From a bacterium (GTDB lineage Bacteria; Chloroflexota; Dormibacteria; Dormibacterales; Dormibacteraceae): 64,000 bases of DNA. Shown here one piece after another: positions 53,954-61,639 of this stretch. Numbering within the stretch: the stretch's first letter is position 1; each line of letters starts with the position of its first letter. The translations under genes and the position numbers were made by a program. The stretch is from the NCBI GenBank assembly GCA_004299235.1, contig SCQL01000003.1:18789-82788 (forward strand), read 5' to 3'. The notes under the pieces are model-generated. The model did no database searches and had not been told where the DNA came from. It saw only the letters and a list, made by a program, of their open reading frames with translations.

Positions 53954-54214
53954 TTATTGTGATGTGTCGTCGGAGGCGCGCCGCGACGTCCAGTGACCGT
54001 TGGTGTAGCAGATGAAGTCGAAATGAACAAGCCCTCCGGTTGAGACAACGCTCCATGTGACGCCGACTCCAAGATTGTCTATTTCGTCGGTCGGATCTGG
54101 CACTGCGGTAATCACCGTTCCCGCCGGGTCATGGCACTGGAAGCTGCAACTCAGATAGCTCCCCCCATAGCGCCACGCGGCCACTTCAGCTTTGGGGAAT
54201 GCACTTCCAGGCAT
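53954..54214 (-). CDS. Small protein at the end of the tape-measure operon
   Basis: 86 residues, not recognised. Beta-rich and aromatic (YGGSYLSCSFQC, VGVTWSVVSTGGLVHFDFICYTNGHWTS). The ATG shares a base with the tape-measure stop (TAATG). Being last after the tape measure it could be a minor tail or tip component, but this is position-based only. Confidence 0.6.
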   Translation of the reverse strand: MPGSAFPKAEVAAWRYGGSYLSCSFQCHDPAGTVITAVPDPTDEIDNLGVGVTWSVVSTGGLVHFDFICYTNGHWTSRRASDDTSQ

Positions 54215-56970
54215 TAGGCAGCTCCGTAGCCGAGGCGGACACCCTTTCGGTTGCCGCGCTGGGCCTTGTCGATGAGTGAGACCAACTTGGCCTCGATGCC
54301 TGTGATGTCGGCACCGTGCTTGATTGCCTGGAGGAGCTCCAGGTGGGCCTGCAGGATTCTGTCCAGGGTGGCCTGGACGTCGCGCATGTCACCGCTTCCG
54401 CCAGGTGTCATCGTGGCTCCGAGAGCCAAGCTCCGGGGACCGGCGAATGCCCCAGACAACTCACCGGCCAGGCCGCTGGCGGCCAGCCCGAGGCGACCAC
54501 GGTGGGCGCTCAGGCCGCCGGCCATCATGGTGACCAGGTTCGGCATCCACTTGTCGGCGTCCGCACCCGGCCCCGCCTCAGTCGGTGAGTGGAAGCCGAG
54601 GAACTTGGAGATTTGACCTGCGATCTTTCCGGCCGCATTTCCAACGTCACCGACCTTGTTCGTGATGCCCTGGATGAGCTGTGTAATGAGGTTCTCACCC
54701 CATTTCAGGGCTGCGTCGCCCAGGCCGCCAAGCACATCGCCGATCTGACCGGCGATCTTGGTCACGGCATCCCAGGCCTCGTGGAGCTTGCCGCCGATGG
54801 CGCCGCTGATCGCGCCCCAGACGCGGCTTGCCAACGCGAGGGCAGCCTGCCAGACGCCGCTCAGGAAGCCGGTGATGGCGTTCCAGACCGTCTGAGTTGT
54901 GCCTGAGATGGCATTCCAGACGCCACCAAGAAATCCGGTGATCGCGTTCCAGACCGTCTGAGCGTCTTTCTGCGCGGTCTGCCATAGGTTGCGAATGCCG
55001 TCAACGAGATCCTTGAAGTAGTAGTTGTGGTCGTACAGCCACTTGAAGAAACCGACGATCTTGGCCACGAACTGGTGGAACTTGAGCTGGAGCATGAGCA
55101 GCTCGCCCTGAATCCAGATCCAAACCACTTTCCAGTGCGTGACGAGCTTGAACAGGCCAACGTAGATCCCGATCAGAGGGATGTGCTGCAAAAGCGGCCA
55201 GATGGTGCCGCTGACGAATCCGCCGAAGCGCTTGAGGGCGTCCCACACGTAGTTCACTCCGTCGCGGAACACGGCGATGTGCTTGTAGGCCCAGATGAAC
55301 CCAATGGCGAGCGCGGCGAGCCCGATGAGGACCACGCCAATTGGGTTTTCGTACATAGCGACGTTCAGAGCCCACTGCGCGACAGCCATGGCGTTGGAGG
55401 CGATTCCGGCCAGGCTCATTCCGCTCACGAATTCCAGGATCATCGACACGATGCCGATGCCCTTAGTAATCAGCAGGCCGGCGTTCCACAGCGCCCACGC
55501 TCCGGCCACCGCGCCTATGAACGGCGCCAGAGTGGTAACCGCCGGCACGATCTTGTCAGCGAAGGCAAGCCCGAGGCCGACGACAACCGGGACCAACGGC
55601 GTCGCCTTGTCCAGGAACGCCGAGACCGCAGGCAAGAGCTTCGTACCGATCTGGATGGCCGCCACCCCCAGAGCGTCTTTGGCGTTCGCCATCTTGAAGT
55701 TGAGTCCGGACTGAACTAGGTCCCATTCGTGAACGTCCTTGCCGGTGCGCTTGGCGGCGTCGCCGATGTTGCGGACGTTCTGCTGGAACTGCGGCATCGA
55801 CCCGCCGCCCAGCATCAGGGCCACATTGAGGCCGGTGGCGCCGCCCATCATCTTGGCGAGGATCGCCGTGTAGGTCATCGCGTCTGGCGACCCGGACTTC
55901 AAGAAGCTGTTGAAGCCATTGGCATTTTTGGCCGTCACCGAGAACTGTCGGCCGAGGTTGTAGGTCATGGAGTCCGAGCCCTTGAGGGCCTTCATCCACT
56001 CCTTTTGGGTGATCTGGTTGTTCAGGTACTCGCGACCGAGTGTTTGCAGGCTCGGTGGCAGCTTAGAGAGCATGATCTGGGCGTCCTGTGCAGCCGCTTT
56101 GGACTGGTTGAAGGAGCTCTGGATCACGAGACCAGCCGGACCCATGTGCTGCATCACGGCCTGCTCAAGCATCCCGATGGTGCCGGTCAGTCCGCGCTTG
56201 CCGATGTTCTGGCTGACGTCGACCGCGCTGACGCCCATTTGAGCCATGCTCTTGACCGCGACGGAATTGGGGTTAATCAAGGAGCGGATGCCGTTGGCCA
56301 GGTTCTGGGAGGCGTTCTGCGCGCTCTCGCCGTGGTTGGTCATGGTGGCGATGGCACCGCCGACCTGATCAAAGCCGATGTGTACGGACGAGGCCAGCGG
56401 GACGACCGCCGACAGTGAGTTGGCCAAGTCGTCCATGCGGAGCTTGCCTGATTGCTCAGTGGCGATCAGCTCATTGGCGATCCTGATGCCGTCCTGGCCT
56501 TCGAGGTGGTACGAGGCCATGATCGAAGTCAGGGCGTTGGTCACCGAACCGAGGTCGGCGTTACCTGCCTTGGCTGCCTCCGCCGCCGCCTTCTGCACGA
56601 GCAGCCCGTCGGCGCCGTGATGGCCAGAGGACTCGACCACGTACATCGAACGGATGAGGTCTTGAGCCGAGAATCCGACCTGGGTCGACATCTGAAGGAT
56701 GCCGTCCGTGACCATCTTCAGGTTCGACCTGGACTCGCCCGCACCGGTGACCAGTTGGATGGCAGCCTGTTGGTAGTCGCCCGCCATCTTGACCGCCAAG
56801 CCGCCTGCTGCGACCGCGGCCAGTCCCAGGCCGACGATGCCCATTCGAGCCGCGCCGAAACCAGGGTTCGCGACAAAGGCTTTGATAGCCCCCTCCGCCT
56901 TGCCTAGGCCCGCGGTTACGCCGCTGACGTCGGCGACGAGGAGCATCTTCAGCGTGGCGAGCGTTGACAT
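54214..56970 (-). CDS. Phage tail tape-measure protein
   Basis: 918 residues from ATG 56970. The N-terminal half is TP901-type (LVTGAGESRSNLKMVTDGILQMSTQVGFSAQDLIRSMYVVESSGHHG, ...GQSALNTLG-like segments). A hydrophobic region lies at about 480-590 (VVVGLGLAFADKIVPAVTTLAPFIGAVAGA...), followed by tandem Trp-spaced repeats (QTVWNAITGFLGGVWNAISG... at about 695-760). The C-terminal domain ends in the LGFHSPTEAGPGADADKWMPNLVTMMAGGL motif common in siphovirus tape measures. It would set tail length and help DNA injection. No tail-tube gene accompanies it, which is odd. Confidence 0.92.
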   Translation of the reverse strand: MSTLATLKMLLVADVSGVTAGLGKAEGAIKAFVANPGFGAARMGIVGLGLAAVAAGGLAVKMAGDYQQAAIQLVTGAGESRSNLKMVTDGILQMSTQVGFSAQDLIRSMYVVESSGHHGADGLLVQKAAAEAAKAGNADLGSVTNALTSIMASYHLEGQDGIRIANELIATEQSGKLRMDDLANSLSAVVPLASSVHIGFDQVGGAIATMTNHGESAQNASQNLANGIRSLINPNSVAVKSMAQMGVSAVDVSQNIGKRGLTGTIGMLEQAVMQHMGPAGLVIQSSFNQSKAAAQDAQIMLSKLPPSLQTLGREYLNNQITQKEWMKALKGSDSMTYNLGRQFSVTAKNANGFNSFLKSGSPDAMTYTAILAKMMGGATGLNVALMLGGGSMPQFQQNVRNIGDAAKRTGKDVHEWDLVQSGLNFKMANAKDALGVAAIQIGTKLLPAVSAFLDKATPLVPVVVGLGLAFADKIVPAVTTLAPFIGAVAGAWALWNAGLLITKGIGIVSMILEFVSGMSLAGIASNAMAVAQWALNVAMYENPIGVVLIGLAALAIGFIWAYKHIAVFRDGVNYVWDALKRFGGFVSGTIWPLLQHIPLIGIYVGLFKLVTHWKVVWIWIQGELLMLQLKFHQFVAKIVGFFKWLYDHNYYFKDLVDGIRNLWQTAQKDAQTVWNAITGFLGGVWNAISGTTQTVWNAITGFLSGVWQAALALASRVWGAISGAIGGKLHEAWDAVTKIAGQIGDVLGGLGDAALKWGENLITQLIQGITNKVGDVGNAAGKIAGQISKFLGFHSPTEAGPGADADKWMPNLVTMMAGGLSAHRGRLGLAASGLAGELSGAFAGPRSLALGATMTPGGSGDMRDVQATLDRILQAHLELLQAIKHGADITGIEAKLVSLIDKAQRGNRKGVRLGYGAA

Positions 56971-56972
56971 TT

Positions 56973-57197
56973 TTACCGAGTCACCTCTGCGACCACGCGG
57001 ACCCCGCGGCCCAGTAGCGCGACATACAACCACGCACCCACGCGGCGCTCGGACTGGATGGAACAGCAACGGCGGTCGGCGTCGTGCGTGAGGTCGAGGA
57101 CTAGCTCACTGCCGCGCTCCGCGGCAAGGCGTTTGACGATTTCGCGTCGGTAGGCGCGCTTGGTCGCAAAGCGGAGATGGTCGATGCTGATTTTCAC
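56973..57197 (-). CDS. Small phage protein upstream of the tape measure
   Basis: 74 residues from GTG 57197, which overlaps the previous stop (GTGA); it stops 2 bp before the tape-measure ATG and carries that gene's ribosome site. Basic helix (RFATKRAYRREIVKRLAAERG) followed by beta strands. Not recognised; the position corresponds to that of tail-assembly chaperones, but it is much shorter. Confidence 0.55.
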   Translation of the reverse strand: MKISIDHLRFATKRAYRREIVKRLAAERGSELVLDLTHDADRRCCSIQSERRVGAWLYVALLGRGVRVVAEVTR

Positions 57198-57433
57198 TTG
57201 GGCTTCGCCGCCTTCGCGATGTCCGCGAGTGCCTGTGGCCATGCGAGGCGGGATCTGGGATCGTTGTAAATCCGGTGCGCCTCGCGACCCTCAGGCGTCA
57301 GCCACGCTCGGGCGATGGACTGCGGTTCGGTCAGGGTGGGATCATTCTTGCGCAGTGCCTTCGCGATGCCGGCGACGTGGTCAAGCGCGAGGGCGCGCAG
57401 GGTCGGAACTATGGGTGCGTTCGAACGCTTCAA
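57194..57433 (-). CDS. Small phage protein of unknown function
   Basis: 79 residues from ATG 57433. IAKALRKNDPTLTEPQSIARAWLTPEGREAHRIYNDPRSRL resembles short actinophage proteins encoded near tape measures or heads, but I cannot name it. 7 bp after the coiled-coil gene, 4-bp overlap with the next. Confidence 0.6.
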   Translation of the reverse strand: MKRSNAPIVPTLRALALDHVAGIAKALRKNDPTLTEPQSIARAWLTPEGREAHRIYNDPRSRLAWPQALADIAKAAKPK

Positions 57434-57440
57434 TTGGGGG

Positions 57441-58082
57441 TTACTCCTTGCTCGTCTTGGTTGTCAGCGGTCCGCGCAGGGACGAGTGCGTAGGCGTCGG
57501 CATGTCACCAAGACCGCCGCCCAGGCGCCCGAGCTGGGTGCCCACGTAGTTCGTGATGCGGTTCGACGTCCGGCGCTCTGGGCTCCAGCCGAGCCGCAGT
57601 GCGAGGCTCCAGATTTCCTGATCGACCGCCAGGGCTGAGCGCACCGCGCCTGCCAGTGTCTCGGTCGCAGCCTCGATCTCGGCGAACGACTCCTCGCGCT
57701 TCGCGACGAGCTGCGCGTGGTGGCGCTCCTTGGCCTTGCGCACGGCCGCGGCGCGCTTCTCTGCTGCTTCTTCGGCGCGCCGATGCTCTTCGGCCTGCGC
57801 CGCCAGCTGGCGGCGCTCCAGGCGCTCCGCGTCGGCGATCTGGCCTTCAAGCTTCGAAAGCTCGGCCTCTGCCTTCGAGTCGCCCTGGCTGACGCGATAG
57901 GCCAGCTCGCGGTACTTGCCGCGGTGCTGCGCGGGGATCGCCGCCAGCGGGTCCGGCGGGGCAGCCACACCGCCGATGCTTGTTCCGTGATCGGCCGCAA
58001 GGTGCTTGGGGTCGGTGATGGCGGCGACGAACGCTGCTTCGTCGATTGCGGCGTCGTCGAGGTCTACATGGGTAGTGGTCAT
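57441..58082 (-). CDS. Coiled-coil phage protein (scaffold- or capsid-assembly-like by composition)
   Basis: 213 residues from ATG 58082 (TTGGAGGAC upstream). An acidic N-terminus (VDLDDAAIDEAAFVAAITDP) precedes a charged coiled coil (about 75-140: SKLEGQIADAERLERRQLAAQAEEHRRAEEAAEKRAAAVRKAKER) and a folded C-terminal part (ALRLGWSPERRTSNRITNYVG). Composition fits a scaffold or assembly protein; no family match is claimed. First gene of the leftward tape-measure operon. Confidence 0.6.
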   Translation of the reverse strand: MTTTHVDLDDAAIDEAAFVAAITDPKHLAADHGTSIGGVAAPPDPLAAIPAQHRGKYRELAYRVSQGDSKAEAELSKLEGQIADAERLERRQLAAQAEEHRRAEEAAEKRAAAVRKAKERHHAQLVAKREESFAEIEAATETLAGAVRSALAVDQEIWSLALRLGWSPERRTSNRITNYVGTQLGRLGGGLGDMPTPTHSSLRGPLTTKTSKE

Positions 58083-58129
58083 TGGTGTTGTCCTCCAAGG
58101 GACGATGATTCTGGGGAACTGGGCCTGGG

Positions 58130-58672
58130 ATGACAGGGGTCGGGATGCCGGGACCGCGGGAATGCCTGCCCACGACCCCGACACTCGGCGGGAAGGGAGA
58201 AACCGCCTACCCCGAAGGACTCTGCGAGGCGGAGGAGAAGCCGCCTCAAGCAGAGTCTTTCGGAGGATCGGAGCAGCGCCGCGGACTTCCACGCGAGGCG
58301 GCGCAGCTCACCAAGCGCGCCGACGCCATCAAGTACCTCGCAGAAAAGGCTGGTGCCTCACAGGAGGTTCAAAACCAGGCGGCTGAAGTCGCACTCCGCG
58401 CAAGGCGACGAGCTGGGGAGCTGCCGGCTGCCGAACCGCAACTGGGACGCGGGGGAGACCGGAAATCAAGTGACACGCTGTCACTTGATTCTTACGGCAT
58501 TCAGCGCTACCAGTCCTCTCGCTGGCAAGCCATAGCCTCCATCCCTGAAGAGAAGTTCGAGACCTACGTCGCCGAGACACAGACGGCGCATTGGCGAGAC
58601 CGCCGCCGCGGGACTACCAGCTCGCCGAGCGCGTCCCGTCGTCACTCGTCAGAGAGGCGACGGACGGTCTGA
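58130..58672 (+). CDS. Phage ParB-like/host-range-type nucleic-acid-associated protein, C-terminus atypical
   Basis: Up to 180 residues; start uncertain. Residues about 60-155 (RADAIKYLAEKAGASQEVQNQAAEVALRARRRAGEL...YGIQRYQSSRWQAIASIPEEKFETYVAETQ) match a small family of phage proteins with an AxRRAGEL helix and a QSSRWQxIAxxP HTH-like block. The expected end (a further helix) is replaced by an Arg/Ser-rich tail overlapping the terminase 3' end by 59 bp, so a frameshift near 58595 is possible. It is one of only three element genes read rightward. A perfect palindrome lies inside it. Confidence 0.6.
   Translation: MTGVGMPGPRECLPTTPTLGGKGETAYPEGLCEAEEKPPQAESFGGSEQRRGLPREAAQLTKRADAIKYLAEKAGASQEVQNQAAEVALRARRRAGELPAAEPQLGRGGDRKSSDTLSLDSYGIQRYQSSRWQAIASIPEEKFETYVAETQTAHWRDRRRGTTSSPSASRRHSSERRRTV
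58464..58490. repeat. Perfect 27-bp palindrome inside the ParB-like gene
   Basis: AATCAAGTGACA (58464-58475) - CGC - TGTCACTTGATT (58479-58490). Twelve-bp exact arms in coding DNA are well beyond what codon use needs; a self-binding (parS-like) or operator site is possible. Confidence 0.7.
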
Positions 58673-60017
58673 ACATCAGCACTGGCGGGACGACGGTTGC
58701 CGACTTTCGGTTCACGCACTGCTCGGCCGCGATGCCCAGCGCAACGACGTGATCTTGATGGACCGCGCTGGAGTCCACAACCTTCATCCGGCCGCCCACG
58801 ACGCGGGTGACCAAGTTCAATACCTCGCGGCGGAGCTGCTCATGAGGAAAGAGAACGAGGCGGTGATTCGCGAAGAGACGATAGAGGTTGCCAAAAAGTG
58901 CGGCCTGTGTCCCGGAAGTCGGCCACCGCGACACGACCTGCTGAACCCCGAGGCGCTGCTGGAGGCGCTGGACCGATCCGACAGCCTGCGGGCTCTCGAA
59001 AATCCACTTGGACACCTGAAACCGCTGACTCAGCTCGAGGACCAGCTCCTCGACGACGCCGAGTTCCACCGGATTCGACCGCGAACCCTGGAGTGTGGCC
59101 AGGTGATCCAGGACCACCCGATCACCGTCGAGGTGGCAGACCGCAACCGCAGTCGCGTCGTGGACGAGTCCAACGTCGACGGCCCCGTAGTAGGTGAATT
59201 GCTGCTCTCCGCCTCTTGGCTCAGCGCCCACTTCAGCCGCGTCGTACATCTCCTTGCTGATCCAGGTGCCGGCCGCCTGCGTCCAGCGGCACTCCCAGAA
59301 CCGAGCGTAGTCCGCGGGGTGCAGCGTGGCGCGCTGCTCTTCCATATCCTCAGCGCGCAGCCACGGCGCCAGTTCCGAACCTTCGCGAGAGTGAAAGTAA
59401 AAGCGGTCGGACTTGGCCGCCTGCTCGCGCACTTGCCAGCCGATGGAGCTGAAGTCGAAACCGGCCATGCTCACGGCGATCATTTGCGCAGCCGGTCGCT
59501 TGCCGATCGCTGACCAGAACGCGACCCACAGCCGATCATCGACCTGGAGGGACAGCTCATCGAAATAGACCTTGCGCGGACGAACTCCGAAGGCTGTGCG
59601 GTCGTCACTGCTCATCACGATGAGCTGACTGTCCGTCGCGGGGTTGAGGACGAGAGACCTGCCGACTTGTAGCCCGCTCAGCACGGCAGAGCGCGCCTTG
59701 AAGCCTTGGATTGAGTCGAGGATCAACGCGGCCTGCTCGGCGTCACCGGCGACCGCGTAGGAGCGGTGGCGCGGCGGCCCGGTCAGCAAGTCAGCGACCG
59801 CAGCGGCCGCCATATCCTCAGTCTTACTCTCTCCGCGTCGGCGCTCGTCGTAGAGCAAGCGATAGACCGGCCGGCCGTCAGTCTCGATGGCGAAGATCGC
59901 CTCGAAAAACTCCCGCTGCCATTTCTGGATGCAGGCGCCGTAGGTCTCGCCGGTCTCCAGCACGAAATGATCCGCGATGAGTGCGGTCGGGTCAGAGAGA
60001 TAGCGGTCTAGGTCCAC
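58614..60017 (-). CDS. Phage terminase large subunit
   Basis: 467 residues from GTG 60017. ATPase domain with a Walker-A-like RRRGESKT (about 59-66) and Walker B VYFDEL with D153-E154. Nuclease domain with acidic residues in AVDVG (D281), WIFES (E341) and QDHVVAL (D422). It packages DNA into capsids. Start shares a base with the small-subunit stop (TAGTG). No portal gene follows, contrary to nearly all phage genomes. Confidence 0.9.
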   Translation of the reverse strand: MDLDRYLSDPTALIADHFVLETGETYGACIQKWQREFFEAIFAIETDGRPVYRLLYDERRRGESKTEDMAAAAVADLLTGPPRHRSYAVAGDAEQAALILDSIQGFKARSAVLSGLQVGRSLVLNPATDSQLIVMSSDDRTAFGVRPRKVYFDELSLQVDDRLWVAFWSAIGKRPAAQMIAVSMAGFDFSSIGWQVREQAAKSDRFYFHSREGSELAPWLRAEDMEEQRATLHPADYARFWECRWTQAAGTWISKEMYDAAEVGAEPRGGEQQFTYYGAVDVGLVHDATAVAVCHLDGDRVVLDHLATLQGSRSNPVELGVVEELVLELSQRFQVSKWIFESPQAVGSVQRLQQRLGVQQVVSRWPTSGTQAALFGNLYRLFANHRLVLFPHEQLRREVLNLVTRVVGGRMKVVDSSAVHQDHVVALGIAAEQCVNRKSATVVPPVLMFRPSVASLTSDDGTRSASW

Positions 60018-60445
60018 TACTTCGCCTCCAGAGCGGCGCGACGTTGGGCGAGCTGAGCGGCCAGGCCAACGGCACCCGTGACAGTGGCGGCGAGAGCTGC
60101 TCTGGCGGCTGGGGTGAGGCCCAATGCGTTGGCGTAGGTGAGCTGGAGGCGACGGACGGCCAGGTATTGCTCCAGCGCCTTCTCTCCGCCCCTGCCTGCC
60201 TGCAACGCGGCGAATAGATCGGTGGCGAGCACCTCCTGCTGTGCCCAGGCGCGTGACGCGGGTAGTTCAGCCTCCTGGATCGGACGGCCAAGGTCGGCCA
60301 TGATCTCCTGGAGGCGGGTAAGCAGGCGTGTCGTGCGGTAGTTGCGGACCCGCAGCGCGTTACTCGACTTGGCGCGGAGACCGTGCTTGAGAGCCGCTTG
60401 CTCGCGTTGCCGTTGCTCGGCTGCCGAGAGTCGCTTACTGGTCAT
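60017..60445 (-). CDS. Probable terminase small subunit
   Basis: 142 residues, helical and basic (SAAEQRQREQAALKHGLRAKSSNALRVRNYRTTRLLTRLQEIMADLG...). Immediately upstream of, and overlapping, the large subunit; size and charge fit a DNA-recognising small subunit. No specific family motif is recognised. Confidence 0.65.
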   Translation of the reverse strand: MTSKRLSAAEQRQREQAALKHGLRAKSSNALRVRNYRTTRLLTRLQEIMADLGRPIQEAELPASRAWAQQEVLATDLFAALQAGRGGEKALEQYLAVRRLQLTYANALGLTPAARAALAATVTGAVGLAAQLAQRRAALEAK

Positions 60446-60454
60446 TTCCGGCCT

Positions 60455-60602
60455 CTAAATCAACCGAATCCGGCGAGATAGCCGGCATTGGAGTGCGTCC
60501 AGTTCGACGTATGCGCCATTGGGCCTTGCCTCGCAGCGCGGGCATTGCCCTTGCTCGTCGAGAACCCGCCAGTGCCGGTCGCAGTGGGGTGTTCATCTGC
60601 AT
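60455..60602 (-). pseudogene. Frameshifted small zinc-ribbon gene
   Basis: ATG 60602 has a good ribosome site (GGCAGAGG), but the product reads sensibly only after shifting frame at the 4-bp C run 60586-60589. The second frame gives CDRHWRVLDEQGQCPRCEAR and ends at TAG 60455, 10 bp before the small terminase ATG. CxxH...CPxC is a typical small phage zinc knuckle. A one-base insertion or sequencing error explains it; in the initiating frame the protein is unrelated. Confidence 0.55.
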
Positions 60603-60630
60603 CGGGCCTCTGCCTTTGAGGCGCGTGGGG

Positions 60631-60766
60631 GGTGGTTGGTAGGCGAGAGAGCCAACTATGCCGAGCGCAGACGTTTCCTATGTCATTCGGGATCTCGAAC
60701 GACCTGCGCGAATTGGGACGGGGGCAGACGAAGGGACGTATGAGTTTTTCGCGCTCAGCGTCCTAG
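60631..60766 (-). promoter_or_regulatory. Duplicated two-block control module, copy A (upstream of the terminase genes)
   Basis: Block 1: GGTGGTTGG-T-AGGCGAG...GCCAACT (60631-60657) with inverted GTTGG/CCAAC. Block 2: a 23-bp sequence beginning GTTTTTCGCGC and ending GCGTCCTAG (60744-60766). Both recur at 63334-63464 with almost the same spacing (113 against 108 bp). The rest of 60603-60783 shows no gene. Confidence 0.65.
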
Positions 60767-60783
60767 TTGTGGCCTGGAGGTGT

Positions 60784-61440
60784 TTATCGGCGCCGTACGG
60801 TTTCGCTGAGGTGGCGACGAACAACCCGCTGAACCGTCGCCCACGACCACGCCGAACCACCCATTGGCGTGGGGATCCCGTCTGTTGTCAGCTCGGCGGC
60901 GATGGCCGCGAAACTACTCCCGGCGCGGCGCCGTTGAATGATCCGGTGCTCAAGCTCCGGCGGCACCGTACGCGGTCGTCCTAGACGGACACCCTGAGCG
61001 CGCTTGACGGCCAGACCCTCTTTCGTGCGCTGGCCGATGATCCGGCGCTCCCACTGAGCCACCGACGCCATCACGTTGGCGACCAGCTCACCGGCTGGAG
61101 TCGATGTGTCTAGGTCAAAGTCAAGCGCGACCAGCGCCCAGCCTTGCTTCCGAGACATCTCCAGCAACCCGCTGAAGTCGTGGATTGACCGTGAAAGGCG
61201 GTCCAGCTTGGCCACCACCAGCCCATCGGCCCCGTGGGCCTTAAGCTCCGACAGTGCTTGCTTCAGCGCGTGGCGGCCGTTGAGGGTTCGGCCCGATCCT
61301 ATGTCCTGACGGATCGCGACGATCTGCCAGCCACGCTCAGCGGCGCGCTGCTGGATCGCTCGGCGCTGGGCCTCCAGGCCTGCGCCACTGTCGCCCTGCT
61401 CGGTCGTGGACACCCGAACGTAGCCAAGAACGCGCTTCAT
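60784..61440 (-). CDS. Small serine recombinase (resolvase/invertase family)
   Basis: 218 residues from ATG 61440. Catalytic domain YVRVSTTEQGDSGAGLEAQ (Ser in VS), KLDRLSRSIHDF, LDTSTPAGELVANVMASVAQWERRIIGQRTKEGL, and a C-terminal HTH (RAGSSFAAIAAELTTDGIPTPMGGSAWSWATVQRVV). The second recombinase of the element, distinct from the integrase; may resolve multimers or invert DNA. A dyad that looks like a recombination site lies just upstream. Confidence 0.9.
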   Translation of the reverse strand: MKRVLGYVRVSTTEQGDSGAGLEAQRRAIQQRAAERGWQIVAIRQDIGSGRTLNGRHALKQALSELKAHGADGLVVAKLDRLSRSIHDFSGLLEMSRKQGWALVALDFDLDTSTPAGELVANVMASVAQWERRIIGQRTKEGLAVKRAQGVRLGRPRTVPPELEHRIIQRRRAGSSFAAIAAELTTDGIPTPMGGSAWSWATVQRVVRRHLSETVRRR

Positions 61441-61467
61441 TTGGTCTCTAGTCACATCCTCATGCTA

Positions 61468-61489
61468 ATACAAAAGGGTCCTTTTGCAT
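61468..61489. promoter_or_regulatory. Candidate crossover site or operator upstream of the resolvase gene
   Basis: ATA-CAAAAGG-GT-CCTTTTG-CAT: 7-bp perfect arms around a 2-bp centre, extended by AT/AT. The 2-bp centre is the form of a serine-recombinase site. It also overlaps the promoter position of the resolvase gene. Confidence 0.5.
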
Positions 61490-61495
61490 TAAAAC

Positions 61496-61639
61496 TTAGG
61501 CGAGGCTGGTATGAGCGCAGCCGACGTTCATGCCGCGCTCAGCGCACAACAGCTCCATAGTCGCCGCTGTCGAGTGAGTAGGAACAAACCGCTGGTGGCA
61601 TCCCGGTACCAACCAGCAGGCGCTCAGCGGGCACATCAT
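61496..61639 (-). CDS. Cys/His-rich 47-residue protein
   Basis: ATG 61639 overlaps the initiator stop (ATGA). MMCPLSACWLVPGCHQRF...ATMELLCAERGMNVGCAH has five Cys and several His, perhaps a metal-binding mini-protein. Its only support is the coupling seen throughout this operon. Confidence 0.4.
   Translation of the reverse strand: MMCPLSACWLVPGCHQRFVPTHSTAATMELLCAERGMNVGCAHTSLA

Noticed and set aside
57599..58133. Rightward frames over the coiled-coil gene
   Set aside because: Arg/Ala-rich shadows of the minus-strand coiled-coil coding sequence.
60519..60984. Two rightward frames (60519-60743 and 60658-60984)
   Set aside because: They are antisense to the zinc-ribbon gene, the control module and the resolvase end; no motif is seen in either.
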